Shown: positions 45,676 through 54,864, counted from the first letter of the stretch. The stretch is 64,000 bases of DNA from Thermococcus barossii (GCF_002214465.1 NZ_CP015101.1:751013-815012); one strand, 5' to 3'. The notes: generated by a model not told the origin, from the sequence alone. A program made the numbers and translations.

Positions 45676-46305
45676 ATGGGATACAGAACGCTGAAGGGAA
45701 TCGGAACGGCGGAGCTGGTGGTCAGGAAGTCGGTCTTCATAGGCTACGCCTCGCCGGCGGATACCGAGGAAGACGCCAGGGCGTTCATAGCGAAGATAAA
45801 GGCCCACCACAGCGATGCAACGCACAACGTCTCCGCCTATCTCATCAACGATGGGAAGAACTTCGCGGTTCGCTACGATGACGACGGCGAGCCGAAGGGC
45901 TCGGCCGGAAAGCCGGTTCTCAAAGTCATCCAGAACAAAGGGCTGAGCAACGTCGTCATCGTCGTCACCCGCTACTTCGGCGGGATAAAGCTCGGCTACG
46001 GCGGCCTCGTCAAGGCCTACAGCGATGCGGCAAGCCTTGCCGTTGAAAACGCGGGGATAGTTGAGGTCTATGAAATGGAACACTTTGAGGTTACCCTTCC
46101 ATACAGCTTTTTTCACACAGTCAGGGAAACGATCGAAAAGGCAGGAGGAAGGGTCGTCGGGGAGGAGTACGACGAAGTGGTCACCTTCACCGTCGAAACG
46201 AGGAAGGGCGAGGCCGAGAGACTGATGGAGCTTTTGAGGGAGCGGACGATGGGCAGGGCGCGGCTGAGAAGGCTCTTCATGGCTCCCTTCGAGGGGAACC
46301 TTTAA
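45676..46305 (+). CDS. IMPACT/YigZ-family protein
   Basis: A 209-aa UPF0029-type protein. The N-terminal half has the family core: KSVFIGYASPADTEEDARAFIAKIKAHHSDATHNVSAYL, DDGEPKGSAGKPVLKVI and VTRYFGGIKLGYGGLVKAYSDA. The C-terminal DUF1949-like part follows. Bacterial and eukaryotic relatives touch ribosomes or Gcn1; the archaeal role is unknown. GGGTGA in the preceding gene end serves as ribosome binding site, so it is coupled to the HAD gene. Confidence 0.9.
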   Translation: MGYRTLKGIGTAELVVRKSVFIGYASPADTEEDARAFIAKIKAHHSDATHNVSAYLINDGKNFAVRYDDDGEPKGSAGKPVLKVIQNKGLSNVVIVVTRYFGGIKLGYGGLVKAYSDAASLAVENAGIVEVYEMEHFEVTLPYSFFHTVRETIEKAGGRVVGEEYDEVVTFTVETRKGEAERLMELLRERTMGRARLRRLFMAPFEGNL

Positions 46306-46307
46306 AT

Positions 46308-46354
46308 TTACACGGCATGTAATTTACATGGGGTGTAAATTACATGGTATGTAA
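46308..46354. promoter_or_regulatory. Array of three TTACA-N5-TGTAA palindromes over promoter and start codon
   Basis: Three identical-arm palindromes follow each other with an exact 16-bp period: 46308-46322, 46324-46338 and 46340-46354. Each is TTACA, five variable bases, TGTAA. The first touches the TATA-like TTTAAATTT (46301-46309); the third contains the proposed ATG (46344). The central unit extends to TTTACA/TGTAAA, and the overlapping TGTAATTTACA/TGTAAATTACA is an 11-bp perfect inverted repeat. Such placement fits a repressor that blocks transcription of the ATPase gene. Confidence 0.75.
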
Positions 46355-47474
46355 AAAGTTCTTCCGGACGCGGCCGGTGATGGAGGCAGACTGCCTCTGG
46401 GGAGAGGGACATAAAAGGGCAGCGGAAGACGTTCTCAATGCGGTTCTCCGGGGCAATGCTGCAATACTTCTCGGACCGAGGAGGGTTGGAAAGACAAGCG
46501 TGGTCAGTGTGATGGCGGAAAAGCTGAAGAGGAAGCGCGGACATCACTACATCTACTTCAACTTCTCCAGATTCCTGGGAGCAAGGGCAATCTCAATATC
46601 TGATATAGAGCCAAGGAGAACGTCTTTGAAGATGATAACGGCTAGCAAGAGCTACACTGTATCGTTTAGGGGCATCAGCGTTGAGGTCAGGAAGACGAGC
46701 ATCGAAGAGTTCAGCAGGGACTTTTCAACACTGGTCAGGGTTCTTTCCCAGAACTCCCGGCTGGGCGTCCTGATATTCGATGAGGCCCAGGTTCTTGCGA
46801 GGCTGAAGAACCTTGACTTCAGGGGACTTCTGCAGGAGATAACGGACAGCTACCCCAACATCTCCCTCGTCTTCACGGGCTCAATGCCCGGAATGTTGAT
46901 TGAGTACCTGAACCCAGGCCCCTCAAAGCCCAACTTCATGCGCTCCGCTGAGGTGTTCACCCTACCTAGATGGAACAGCGAAGAGGGGAAGGCCTACCTC
47001 ATGGAGGGCTTCAGGAGCTACGGAATAAGGGTAACGAACGAACTGGAGCTGTCGAGGGCCGTCGAGGAGCTGGGGGGAGTTCCCGGCTTCATCTCCCATT
47101 ACGGCCTCACCGTTGTAAATCTCGTGAGAAATGGAAAAGACCCGAAAGAGGCGCTTCCGATGGCCCTTGAGGAGAGCAGGAGGTACGCGCTCGATGAGTG
47201 GCGGAAGGACATAGAGGCATTTCTAAACGTCTACAACAGCGAGGTATACATGGGTGTCCTTGAAGTGCTGGCCAAAGCATACCCCAGCGCCCTCAGGGGA
47301 GCCGAGGTTTACAGGAAGCTCCAATCCCTTGGCATTGCCCCTGCCAGGATACAACATGTCTATAAATACCTTGAAACACTGGAGAAAGCGGGCTTCGTCC
47401 GCTCCGCGGAGAAGAGGTACTGGATTGAAGACCCACTTCTTCGTGAGGTCGTTGAAAAATTCAGTCTCCACTGA
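46344..47474 (+). CDS. Archaeal ATPase (ATPase_2 family) with C-terminal winged-helix-like region
   Basis: A 376-aa STAND-like P-loop ATPase of the family expanded in archaea. Walker A ILLGPRRVGKTSVVS (about residues 41-55), Walker B LGVLIFDEAQVLA, sensor-1-type LVFTGSMPGML, and a lid with EELGGVPGFISHYG. The last 90 residues (EVYRKLQSLGIAPARIQHVYKYLETLEKAGFV) look like a winged helix, so the protein could bind DNA, possibly the palindrome array overlapping its own start. ATG 46344 has GGGGTG 8 nt upstream; an ATG at 46380 is the alternative and would leave the array entirely in the leader. Confidence 0.82.
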   Translation: MVCKKFFRTRPVMEADCLWGEGHKRAAEDVLNAVLRGNAAILLGPRRVGKTSVVSVMAEKLKRKRGHHYIYFNFSRFLGARAISISDIEPRRTSLKMITASKSYTVSFRGISVEVRKTSIEEFSRDFSTLVRVLSQNSRLGVLIFDEAQVLARLKNLDFRGLLQEITDSYPNISLVFTGSMPGMLIEYLNPGPSKPNFMRSAEVFTLPRWNSEEGKAYLMEGFRSYGIRVTNELELSRAVEELGGVPGFISHYGLTVVNLVRNGKDPKEALPMALEESRRYALDEWRKDIEAFLNVYNSEVYMGVLEVLAKAYPSALRGAEVYRKLQSLGIAPARIQHVYKYLETLEKAGFVRSAEKRYWIEDPLLREVVEKFSLH

Positions 47475-50160
47475 AGTTCTCCCCTCCTACTTTCAAAATC
47501 TTCTCCCACACCCTTATAGCCATCCACTTGTCAAGGAACTCGTTGAAGGTGCCGCACCTCGGAGAGAGGGTGCAGACAGGGCATCCATCCCTGCACGAGC
47601 AGGAGCTGAGGTGTTCAAGGCTCTTTTCCATCAGCCTCTCGGCATTCTCGTACAGTATTGCCGTCAGACCCGCACCGCCTTCGTTGCCGTCGTAGATGAA
47701 GACAACCGGCCTCCCTGCGTGCGGCAGGCCTGGAAAGCTCGCGTAACTGTAGCCCCCAAGCTCCCTGCTGTCCACGTAGGTGAATATGGGGGCAATCTTT
47801 ATCAGATTGTGTTCTATTGCATGGAGCGCCGAGCCGATTCCGTCCTTGCTGTCAACCATCTTCTTTATCGCGAAGGCCAGCTCTTCATCCCGCACTCTGA
47901 GCCTCTGAAGGGCGTCGCCGATGGCCTTTCTTATGACGTGAGTTGTCGTCCCAAGGTAGAGGGGGAAGAGCTTTCTCCTGTCCAGGTTGCTGTACAGGGT
48001 GAAGGCAAGGTCTTCAAACCCCTTTTCGGCTGCCACTCCAAAGAACTCCCTGAATTCTTCACCTGCAACCTCCCTTATCGAATCCGGAAAGACGAGCCAG
48101 ACTCCATCGGTCTCAAACTCCCGGACGTGGGGCTCCTCAAACTCCACCTTAGCGAATTTTTCCCAGTTGAGGATTGAGAAGTCCTCATCGGCATTGATAC
48201 TCTTCCCTCTCACCGGGGAGTGTATCTCACCCCGCAGGACACCGTCCTCCTTCAGCCTAATCAGTTCGGCGACGTAGTTTCCAACGTCGCTGCCCTTAAT
48301 GGCGAACCCGGTGTAGATGTGCCTGACCCTCAGCCGGCCGAGATGAATCTCAACTCCCATGTGGATCTTCTCCTCCCTGCTCTCCAGTATCTCGACCTCC
48401 TCCCTCTTGGCCGCGAGGGTCTCAACGTCCCATAGCCTGTTGAGGGGCCTCGCGAAGACGAAGTGGAACTTTCCGAGGCTGAGCCTTTCCCCTGCCATGT
48501 ATAGGTCTCCCCTCGAAAAGTAGGCCATTCCCGGGAGGAGCGAGCGGTGGTACTCGGCCGAATCGACCTCCTCCACGATGTAGCCCTTGAGCTTGAGCCA
48601 GTTTATGAAGTTGAGGAGCTCCCTGAGCGAGGACTTCTCCATCAGCTTCCCCCTTATCCATGGCTCGTCCTTGACGAGGAAGAACGTCTCGTCGCTCGCC
48701 GTCCTCAGCGAGGAATAGCTTAGAGCAGGCCTTCTGAGCCGTAGCTCAAGTTTTCCGGTAAGTGGGTTCTTTTTCAGGTCTGCCTTCCGCTCGATGACGA
48801 GCCTCTCGGCGATTCTCCTCTCGAACTCGGCGAGCTCCTCCCACTCCACCACTCCGAGCTCCGTGAGGAGGTAGTGGATGTGCTTCTCCGCTATGCGCTC
48901 ATTTTCGATGTTCACGGGCATGTATTCGATTATTCCCCTCTCAAGCTTCTCAACGAGCTCGTCGAAGTGCTCCCTGTAATAGTAGTCGAGGCCGTTCTTT
49001 CTGAGGACTATTGCGTTTAGGGCCTCCCTGTCGGCCTTTCTTCCGGCCCTGCCGAAGCGCTGTATCAGGGAGAAGAGGCCGTCCGGAGGGATACCGTAGT
49101 TCACGACGGCGTCGAGGTCACCTATGTCTATGCCAAGCTCAAGGGCGTTGGTGGTGAGCAGAGCGAGGAGCTTCCCCTCCTTGAAGTCCTGCTCTATCTC
49201 CCAGCGGACGTTCTTCGGCAGGGTTCCCTTGTAGGTGCTCGTTCTGTGAAATGCCGGCGAGCCGAGGAGGAAGCGGAGGAGCTTTTCGGTACCCTTTCTG
49301 CTGTCGAAGAAGACCAGAGTCTTGATGCCCTCATCCACGAGCCTCTCGATGACGCTCCTCATCAGCTGCCTCTCGTCGAGGTTCCTCGGCTCGAAGAGGA
49401 CGAGATACCTCCTTGGAAAGGGATTCGTGGCACCGCTCACCGCCTCGAACTCCCTTCTGAAGAGCCTTTCCGCGAACTCCTTGGGGTTTCTCAGCGTCGC
49501 CGAAAGAGTTATGAGCTGGGGCCTTGCTCCCAGACGTTTAAGCCGGAAGTCCAGCCGTCTGAAGAGGTATGCCGCGTTGCTCCCGAAGACGCCCCGGTAG
49601 ACGTGGAGCTCGTCAACCACCACGTAGCGGAGGTTCCGCAGGAGCCACTCGTAATCCCGCCATCTCTTCAGAATGTTGTAGTGGAGCATGTCAGGGGTTG
49701 TGAAGATAACCCTCGGTCTCTCCCTGAGGATTTGCCTCCTCTCCTCCCAAGGCACGTCTCCTGTGAGAATTCTTGCGCTCACTCGCTTCCCGGTGAGGCG
49801 GTAAAGCACGAGGTTCTGGAGCGAGAACTTTTCGAGCTGGTTGTTTATGAGGGCCCTCGTGGGATAGATGAGCAGGTATGTCGCGCGGGGATTCGAGAGG
49901 TATGAGTCGAAAATCGCCAGCCGGAATATCTCGCTCTTTCCGCTGGCGGTTGGAGTCGTCACGACGATGTTTTTCCCCGAGTAGAGCCTCTCAAGGGCTT
50001 CAACCTGGTGGCGGTAGAGGGTGAAGCCGAGCTCTTCAAGGAGTCCATTCACCTCGGGGTTGTTGAACCGGAACTCGGCGAATTCACCCGGCTCGGGAGG
50101 GAAGACATGAACCCTCGCCATCTCGGACTTGAAGGATTTGAGGGTCTCGAAGAGGGACAT
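47461..50160 (-). CDS. DEAD/DEAH-box helicase with C-terminal DUF1998 (Hrq1-like)
   Basis: An 899-aa superfamily 2 helicase. Motifs: Q-motif-like LGFTLYRHQVEAL, Walker A VVTTPTASGKSEIFRLA (about residues 78-92), motif II YVVVDELHVYRG, motif III TLSATLRNP, and motif VI SLIQRFGRAGRKADRE. The C-terminal region ends with a four-cysteine cluster CSCRDGCPVCTLSPRCG, the DUF1998 signature that probably binds metal. Relatives (Hrq1, MrfA) act in DNA crosslink or UV repair. The ATG at 50160 gives MSLFETLKSF; an upstream start is less likely. Convergent overlap of 14 bp with the ATPase gene. Confidence 0.92.
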   Translation of the reverse strand: MSLFETLKSFKSEMARVHVFPPEPGEFAEFRFNNPEVNGLLEELGFTLYRHQVEALERLYSGKNIVVTTPTASGKSEIFRLAIFDSYLSNPRATYLLIYPTRALINNQLEKFSLQNLVLYRLTGKRVSARILTGDVPWEERRQILRERPRVIFTTPDMLHYNILKRWRDYEWLLRNLRYVVVDELHVYRGVFGSNAAYLFRRLDFRLKRLGARPQLITLSATLRNPKEFAERLFRREFEAVSGATNPFPRRYLVLFEPRNLDERQLMRSVIERLVDEGIKTLVFFDSRKGTEKLLRFLLGSPAFHRTSTYKGTLPKNVRWEIEQDFKEGKLLALLTTNALELGIDIGDLDAVVNYGIPPDGLFSLIQRFGRAGRKADREALNAIVLRKNGLDYYYREHFDELVEKLERGIIEYMPVNIENERIAEKHIHYLLTELGVVEWEELAEFERRIAERLVIERKADLKKNPLTGKLELRLRRPALSYSSLRTASDETFFLVKDEPWIRGKLMEKSSLRELLNFINWLKLKGYIVEEVDSAEYHRSLLPGMAYFSRGDLYMAGERLSLGKFHFVFARPLNRLWDVETLAAKREEVEILESREEKIHMGVEIHLGRLRVRHIYTGFAIKGSDVGNYVAELIRLKEDGVLRGEIHSPVRGKSINADEDFSILNWEKFAKVEFEEPHVREFETDGVWLVFPDSIREVAGEEFREFFGVAAEKGFEDLAFTLYSNLDRRKLFPLYLGTTTHVIRKAIGDALQRLRVRDEELAFAIKKMVDSKDGIGSALHAIEHNLIKIAPIFTYVDSRELGGYSYASFPGLPHAGRPVVFIYDGNEGGAGLTAILYENAERLMEKSLEHLSSCSCRDGCPVCTLSPRCGTFNEFLDKWMAIRVWEKILKVGGENFSGD

Positions 50161-50198
50161 GGGAATAAATTGGAAAGGGGGGCTAAAAAACGTAAGGG

Positions 50199-51074
50199 TC
50201 ATCCGCTGCTTCCGGAGCTCGTGTCAGCGGGGCCGGGTTTCTTCGTTGCCATCGCCGAGTAGGCAATCCCGAAGCCCTCGATGAGGATTTTCCTCGCCTT
50301 TTCGAGCTCACCCTTGGAGGCGAGCGATTCCGCGCTCTCCACCTTTCCGATGACGAGGGCCCTGGTGGCGTCGTCCCCTATCCCCCTCGACAGGGCTTTT
50401 AGCCGGGATACCGAGAGGCTCAGTGCCTTGAGCTCGTCCGCCTCCATGACGCTGCAGTTCGAGCAGGGCAGACTCCCGTTGGAGGCATCGACGAGCGTGG
50501 GATACACGTAGACCGAGCGGCCGTAGCCCGTGGCCGATGCCATCTTGTTCGTCAGGCCGCTCTTCTCGTGGATGGCATTGACGAGGTCGTGGTGCGGGAG
50601 GGCAAAGATGATGGCGTTTTCATCGCTCTGAAGGACGTAGAGTATCGAGCCCTCGTCCCAGCCGTCGAGGAGGTAGAGGTCTCCCTTGACCCTGTATCCC
50701 CCGTCAATTATCCAGTTCAGCACCGTCTCAGATGTCTCCGCGCGGTCTTCGCCGGCTATCCTCGTGACCTTTATTCCCTTGGCATTGAGGTTCTCGGCGT
50801 AGTCCTCGGGAACCGCCACCGGGCCGCCTATGATGATGACCTCGCCCGGGGCCAGGGAGAGAACCTTTTGAACAACGCTATCGTCGAACCTGCCCCAGAG
50901 GGAGGTGATTATCTCCGCCCCTGTGGCGGAGGAGACCGCCCTGGCCGCCGCGTAGTCTGCGGCGTTGTCGCTTACGAGGATTATCACATTGTCACCGGCC
51001 TTCACAGGCCACCAGAAGGCGCCGCCAATAATCAGGAAGGCGACGAAAATGGAGAGTGGTTTCAGACCCATCAT
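50199..51074 (-). CDS. Secreted protein with cell-wall-binding-repeat-2-like fold
   Basis: A 291-aa protein with a signal peptide (about residues 1-26). The following part has repeated phrases of the CW_binding_2 type: VIILVSDNAADYAAARAVSSATGAEIITSLWG, EVIIIGGPVAVPEDYAENLNAKGIKVTRIAGEDRAETSETVLN. A charged helical C-terminus follows, rich in Lys/Glu. It shares VILVSDN.AD and IGGP.AV with the 393-aa protein encoded at 53193, so the two are paralogues flanking ABCE1. Likely an S-layer- or envelope-associated component (inference). Confidence 0.78.
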   Translation of the reverse strand: MMGLKPLSIFVAFLIIGGAFWWPVKAGDNVIILVSDNAADYAAARAVSSATGAEIITSLWGRFDDSVVQKVLSLAPGEVIIIGGPVAVPEDYAENLNAKGIKVTRIAGEDRAETSETVLNWIIDGGYRVKGDLYLLDGWDEGSILYVLQSDENAIIFALPHHDLVNAIHEKSGLTNKMASATGYGRSVYVYPTLVDASNGSLPCSNCSVMEADELKALSLSVSRLKALSRGIGDDATRALVIGKVESAESLASKGELEKARKILIEGFGIAYSAMATKKPGPADTSSGSSG

Positions 51075-51199
51075 AAAGTTCCCTTCCCAACGTGTAAGGC
51101 GTCAGAGTATAAAAGGGCTCCGAATGAGGAAGAATTCACCCGGCGGGCATCGTGGTAACCTTTTAAAACCCTCTCCCTCAGCCTAACCCGGTGGTGGGA

Positions 51200-52975
51200 A
51201 TGAGGATAGCGGTCATCGATTACGACAGGTGTAACCCTGACAAGTGCGGTAACTTCCTGTGCGAGCGGGTTTGTCCCGTCAACCGAATGGGTGGAGAGGC
51301 GATAATAATAGACGAGGAGAACTACCGGCCGGTAATTCAGGAGGCGAGCTGTACCGGCTGTGGGATCTGCGTCCACAAGTGCCCCTTCAACGCGATAACC
51401 ATAGTGAACCTCCCGGAGGAGCTTGAAGAAGGCTGCGTGCACCGCTACGGCGTGAACGCCTTCGTCCTCTACCGCCTCCCCGTGGTCAAGGACGGCATGG
51501 TCGTTGGCATACTCGGACCGAACGGAACCGGTAAGACAACGGCCGTTAAAATCCTCGCGGGCCAGCTCCTGCCGAACCTCTGCGGCGACAACGAGAGCTG
51601 GGACAACGTGATCAGGGCCTTCCGGGGCAACGAGCTCCAGACCTACTTCGAGAGGCTCAGGGACGGCGAGATCAGGCCGGTGGTGAAGCCCCAGTACGTC
51701 GATTTGATCCCCAAGGCCGTTAAGGGCAAGGTCAGGGATCTGCTCAAGAGGGCTGACGAGGTTGGCGCCTTCGACGATGTTGTCAGGGAGCTTGAGCTTG
51801 AGAACGTCCTCGACAGGGATATAAAACACCTCTCCGGCGGTGAGTTGCAGAGGGTTGCGATAGCCGCGGCCATACTGAGGAAGGCCCACTTCTACTTCTT
51901 CGACGAGCCCTCGAGCTACCTCGACATAAGGCAGCGCCTGAAGGTGGCGAGGATAATCAGGAAGCTCGCCGATTCTGGAAAGTCCGTCCTCACCGTGGAG
52001 CACGACCTGGCGGTGCTCGACTACCTGAGCGACGTGATTCACGTCGTCTACGGCAAGCCAGGAGCTTACGGTATATTCTCCCAGCCGAAGGGCACGCGCA
52101 ACGGGATAAACGAGTTCCTGCGCGGCTACCTTAGGGACGAAAACGTCCGCTTCAGGCCCTACGAGATAAGGTTCACGAAATCCAGCGAGAGGCAGAGCCA
52201 GGCGAGTGACGTGCTCGTCCAGTACCCGCGCCTCGTGAAGGACTACGGGGGCTTCAAGCTTGAGGTCGAGCCGGGGGAGCTCTACATGGGCGAGGTGGTG
52301 AGCATAGTTGGACCAAACGGTATCGGCAAGACAACCTTCGTGAAGATGCTGGCCGGCGTGGAGGAGCCGACCAAGGGCGAAGTGGACTGGGAGCTCAAGG
52401 TCTCCTACAAGCCCCAGTACATCAAGGCCGACTACGAGGGCACGGTTTACGAGCTTCTGAGCAGGATTGACGCGGCAAAGCTTCTCAACAGCTTCTACAA
52501 GACCGAACTGCTCAACCCCCTCGGAATCCCCGACCTCTACGACAAGCAGGTGAACGAGCTTTCGGGCGGTGAGCTTCAGCGCGTTGCCATAACGGCGGCT
52601 TTGATAAGGGATGCTGATCTTTACCTCCTCGACGAGCCCTCCGCTTACCTCGACGTCGAGCAGCGCTTGGCCGTTTCGAGGGCGATAAGGCACCTGATGG
52701 AGAAGGAAGGCAAGACCGCCCTGGTGGTCGAGCACGACGTGCTGATGATAGACTACATCAGCGACAGGCTGATGGTCTTCGAGGGCGAGCCAGGGAGGCA
52801 CGGAAGGGCCCTTCCGCCGATGGGGATGAGAGAAGGCATGAACCGCTTCCTGGCGTCGGTGGGGATAACCTTCCGCCGCGAGCCCGAGACGGGAAGGCCG
52901 AGGGCCAACAAAGAGGGGAGCGTGAAGGACAGGGAGCAGAAGGAGATGGGCGAGTACTACTACGTCTCGGCCTGA
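51200..52975 (+). CDS. abce1: Ribosome recycling ATPase ABCE1 (Rli1)
   Basis: A 591-aa twin-ATPase iron-sulfur protein that splits ribosomes after termination. Two [4Fe-4S] sites come from CNPDKCGNFLCERVCPVN and CTGCGICVHKCPFNAI. NBD1: GILGPNGTGKTT, HLSGGELQRVAIAAAIL, FFDEPSSYLDIRQR. NBD2: IVGPNGIGKTT, ELSGGELQRVAITAAL, LLDEPSAYLDVEQR. Near-universal in archaea and eukaryotes. The start is the ATG at 51200, after a GGTGGTG site; a GTG nine bases upstream is not needed. Confidence 0.98.
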   Translation: MRIAVIDYDRCNPDKCGNFLCERVCPVNRMGGEAIIIDEENYRPVIQEASCTGCGICVHKCPFNAITIVNLPEELEEGCVHRYGVNAFVLYRLPVVKDGMVVGILGPNGTGKTTAVKILAGQLLPNLCGDNESWDNVIRAFRGNELQTYFERLRDGEIRPVVKPQYVDLIPKAVKGKVRDLLKRADEVGAFDDVVRELELENVLDRDIKHLSGGELQRVAIAAAILRKAHFYFFDEPSSYLDIRQRLKVARIIRKLADSGKSVLTVEHDLAVLDYLSDVIHVVYGKPGAYGIFSQPKGTRNGINEFLRGYLRDENVRFRPYEIRFTKSSERQSQASDVLVQYPRLVKDYGGFKLEVEPGELYMGEVVSIVGPNGIGKTTFVKMLAGVEEPTKGEVDWELKVSYKPQYIKADYEGTVYELLSRIDAAKLLNSFYKTELLNPLGIPDLYDKQVNELSGGELQRVAITAALIRDADLYLLDEPSAYLDVEQRLAVSRAIRHLMEKEGKTALVVEHDVLMIDYISDRLMVFEGEPGRHGRALPPMGMREGMNRFLASVGITFRREPETGRPRANKEGSVKDREQKEMGEYYYVSA

Positions 52976-53140
52976 ATAGGCCCACTGTTCCTTTTCCATA
53001 CTCGTATATGCTGGCTGGCCCTTCTCCTTTCCAGGTAAACCCAAATAAACGTTGACTAACGTTTTTTAACGGTGAAACCCGAAAATGCCTGAAAAAAGCA
53101 TTCGAATTAAACAAACGTGAATCTACGCAGACAATTTCGT

Positions 53141-53167
53141 GAAAAAAGCTTAAATATTGCTTTTTTC
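53141..53167 (+). promoter_or_regulatory. TATA box enclosed by a perfect 9-bp inverted repeat
   Basis: GAAAAAAGC (53141-53149), TTAAATATT, then GCTTTTTTC (53159-53167). The TATA box is inside the loop. A further copy of GAAAAAAGC lies at 53091-53099, exactly 50 bp upstream of the first arm. The start codon is 26 bp downstream of the repeat. The rest of the 217-bp gap from 52976 has only a small AACGTT-containing stretch (53048-53074). Candidate operator for the envelope protein gene. Confidence 0.6.
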
Positions 53168-53192
53168 ATAGAAACAATCGAGGTGAAGTACC

Positions 53193-54374
53193 ATGATGTG
53201 GAAAAAAGGCGTTGCATTGCTTTTTGGTTTGATGCTCGTTGCGGCCACGATGACCTTCGGAAAGGTTTCGGCCGAGAGTACATCGGTAACGGTGATTCTG
53301 GTCAGCGACAACGAGGCCGACTGCGCCCTGGCAGAATACCTGGCCAACGTTACGGGGGCTATCGTGGTAACAACGGAGTGGGGAACCTACAACCCGAACG
53401 TTACGGCGGAGATCATGAGTTACGCCCCGGACAATGTGATAGTAATCGGCGGTCCCGATGCGGTGGTCGAGCAGTACGTTGATGACCTCCAAGAGCTGGG
53501 CATCACGGTCGAGCGCTGGTGGGGCAAGAACAGGTACGAGACCAACGTGGCTGTCATTGGTAACGCAACGGTTAGGCTAAAGATAAAGTTTGAAAACAGC
53601 ATAATAATCGTTCCGGGTAACGACAGTGGGGCGATAAAGGAGGCCCTCAGGAGGGCTGTCAAGATCCACGGCATCATAATATTCGTCAACGAAACCACGG
53701 ACCCGATCAGAGTAATGGCAAAGTTTCAGATAATGCCAAAGAACGTTACCATAATCCACAGCCACGTGATGATGAACGTTGCCGAGAGGATCATGGAAAG
53801 GATGAAGATTCACGCCAACGTCACAGAGATTAAAGTAAACGTGACCCCTGAAATGGCGCTCGAAGCCATCAACATGAGCGAGGAGAGGGTGGCAACCGCA
53901 AAAGAGATGCTCCAGAACGTGAGCTTGGACGTCAGAGAGGAAAAGCTGGTGAGCAGGATGCTGGCCCTTGCAGAGAGGGAGCTGGAGAACGCCAAGGATG
54001 CCTACGAAATGGGCAAGTATGGAAGGGCCTACGGCCAGGCAATAGCGGCGAAAGCACATGCGGAGTTCGTGATACGTGTGGCCTCCGACGAGTGGGAAGT
54101 GAAGGTGCGTTTTGAACCGACGATGAGGGCACAGATATTCGTTCACCGCATCGAGATACAACTTAACGCCATGGAACGGGCAGGAATAAACGTTACCGAG
54201 CTGAGAGAGCTTGTGGAACAACTGAAAACGGCAATCAAAAACAAGGATTACGATGCAATCGATTCCCTCATGGAGCAGATACGGCGCGAACTGCTTGAGC
54301 TGTACGCAAACGGGAGGGGCAAGTTCAGAGAGCATGTAGTGCTTCCGGTCCATGGGAGCCACTCAAGGCCGTGA
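53193..54374 (+). CDS. Secreted, asparagine-glycosylation-rich envelope protein, paralogue of the 50.2 kb gene
   Basis: A 393-aa exported protein with a signal peptide (about residues 1-28, ending KVSAES). The next 170 residues have the same fold as the 291-aa paralogue: VTVILVSDNEADCALAEYLANVTGAIVVTTEWG, NVIVIGGPDAVVEQYVDDLQELGITVERWWGKNRYETNVAV. More than ten N-x-S/T sequons suggest heavy N-glycosylation. The C-terminal 170 residues are helical with heptad-like charge patterns. GAGGTGAAG precedes ATGATG. Likely an abundant surface or S-layer-associated protein; no enzymatic motif seen. Confidence 0.8.
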   Translation: MMWKKGVALLFGLMLVAATMTFGKVSAESTSVTVILVSDNEADCALAEYLANVTGAIVVTTEWGTYNPNVTAEIMSYAPDNVIVIGGPDAVVEQYVDDLQELGITVERWWGKNRYETNVAVIGNATVRLKIKFENSIIIVPGNDSGAIKEALRRAVKIHGIIIFVNETTDPIRVMAKFQIMPKNVTIIHSHVMMNVAERIMERMKIHANVTEIKVNVTPEMALEAINMSEERVATAKEMLQNVSLDVREEKLVSRMLALAERELENAKDAYEMGKYGRAYGQAIAAKAHAEFVIRVASDEWEVKVRFEPTMRAQIFVHRIEIQLNAMERAGINVTELRELVEQLKTAIKNKDYDAIDSLMEQIRRELLELYANGRGKFREHVVLPVHGSHSRP

Positions 54375-54565
54375 GCCCACTTTGGGATTTTCCTTCCTTT
54401 TTATTGCTTAGCCCCGTTCAAACGTGCCCCGCCTTTACAGCCTTTTCCCACTTCCGAATGCCTCTTTTTACAACATCTGCAAGTGTTTATTCGAAAGCTT
54501 TTTATCCCATCCTACTAACTCATGTAAGAGTCTACTGCCCTATGGAAGGTCAAGAGTGATGTGAA

Positions 54566-54862
54566 ATGGTCGAGAGCATCCAAGAGATAACAGTGGTTGC
54601 AGAGGCACTGAGTTCCCCCGTGAGGGTGAAAATACTCAAAATGCTCTGCGAAAAGGAGTGGTACGTCTACGAGCTCGCCAAGGCTCTCGGTATTTCCCGT
54701 CAGCTGCTCTACCTCCACCTCAAAAAGCTCGAAAAGGCAAACCTCGTCGAGAGCGAGCTCCGCCTTGAACCGAACGACCCCAGGGCAAAGAAGTACTACC
54801 GGGCAAAGCCCTTTAAGTTCGTCGTTGATAACGAGACCATAAAGAACCTTAAGGAGGTGTGA
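54566..54862 (+). CDS. ArsR-family winged-helix transcriptional regulator
   Basis: A 98-aa regulator: VAEALSSPVRVKILKMLCEKEWYVYELAKALGISRQLLYLHLKKLEKANLVESE is a complete winged helix (residues about 10-65), with the recognition helix at SRQLLYLHLKKL. No metal-binding cysteine pattern (one cysteine only, in MLCEKE), so a metal sensor is unlikely. TATA box GCTTTTTATC at about 54497-54506. It overlaps the small membrane gene and probably regulates its own operon. Confidence 0.88.
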   Translation: MVESIQEITVVAEALSSPVRVKILKMLCEKEWYVYELAKALGISRQLLYLHLKKLEKANLVESELRLEPNDPRAKKYYRAKPFKFVVDNETIKNLKEV

Positions 54863-54864
54863 TG

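Noticed and set aside
51071-53044. 657-codon open frame opposite ABCE1
   Set aside because: Shadow of the highly biased ABCE1 coding sequence; overlaps it completely and contains no recognisable domain.
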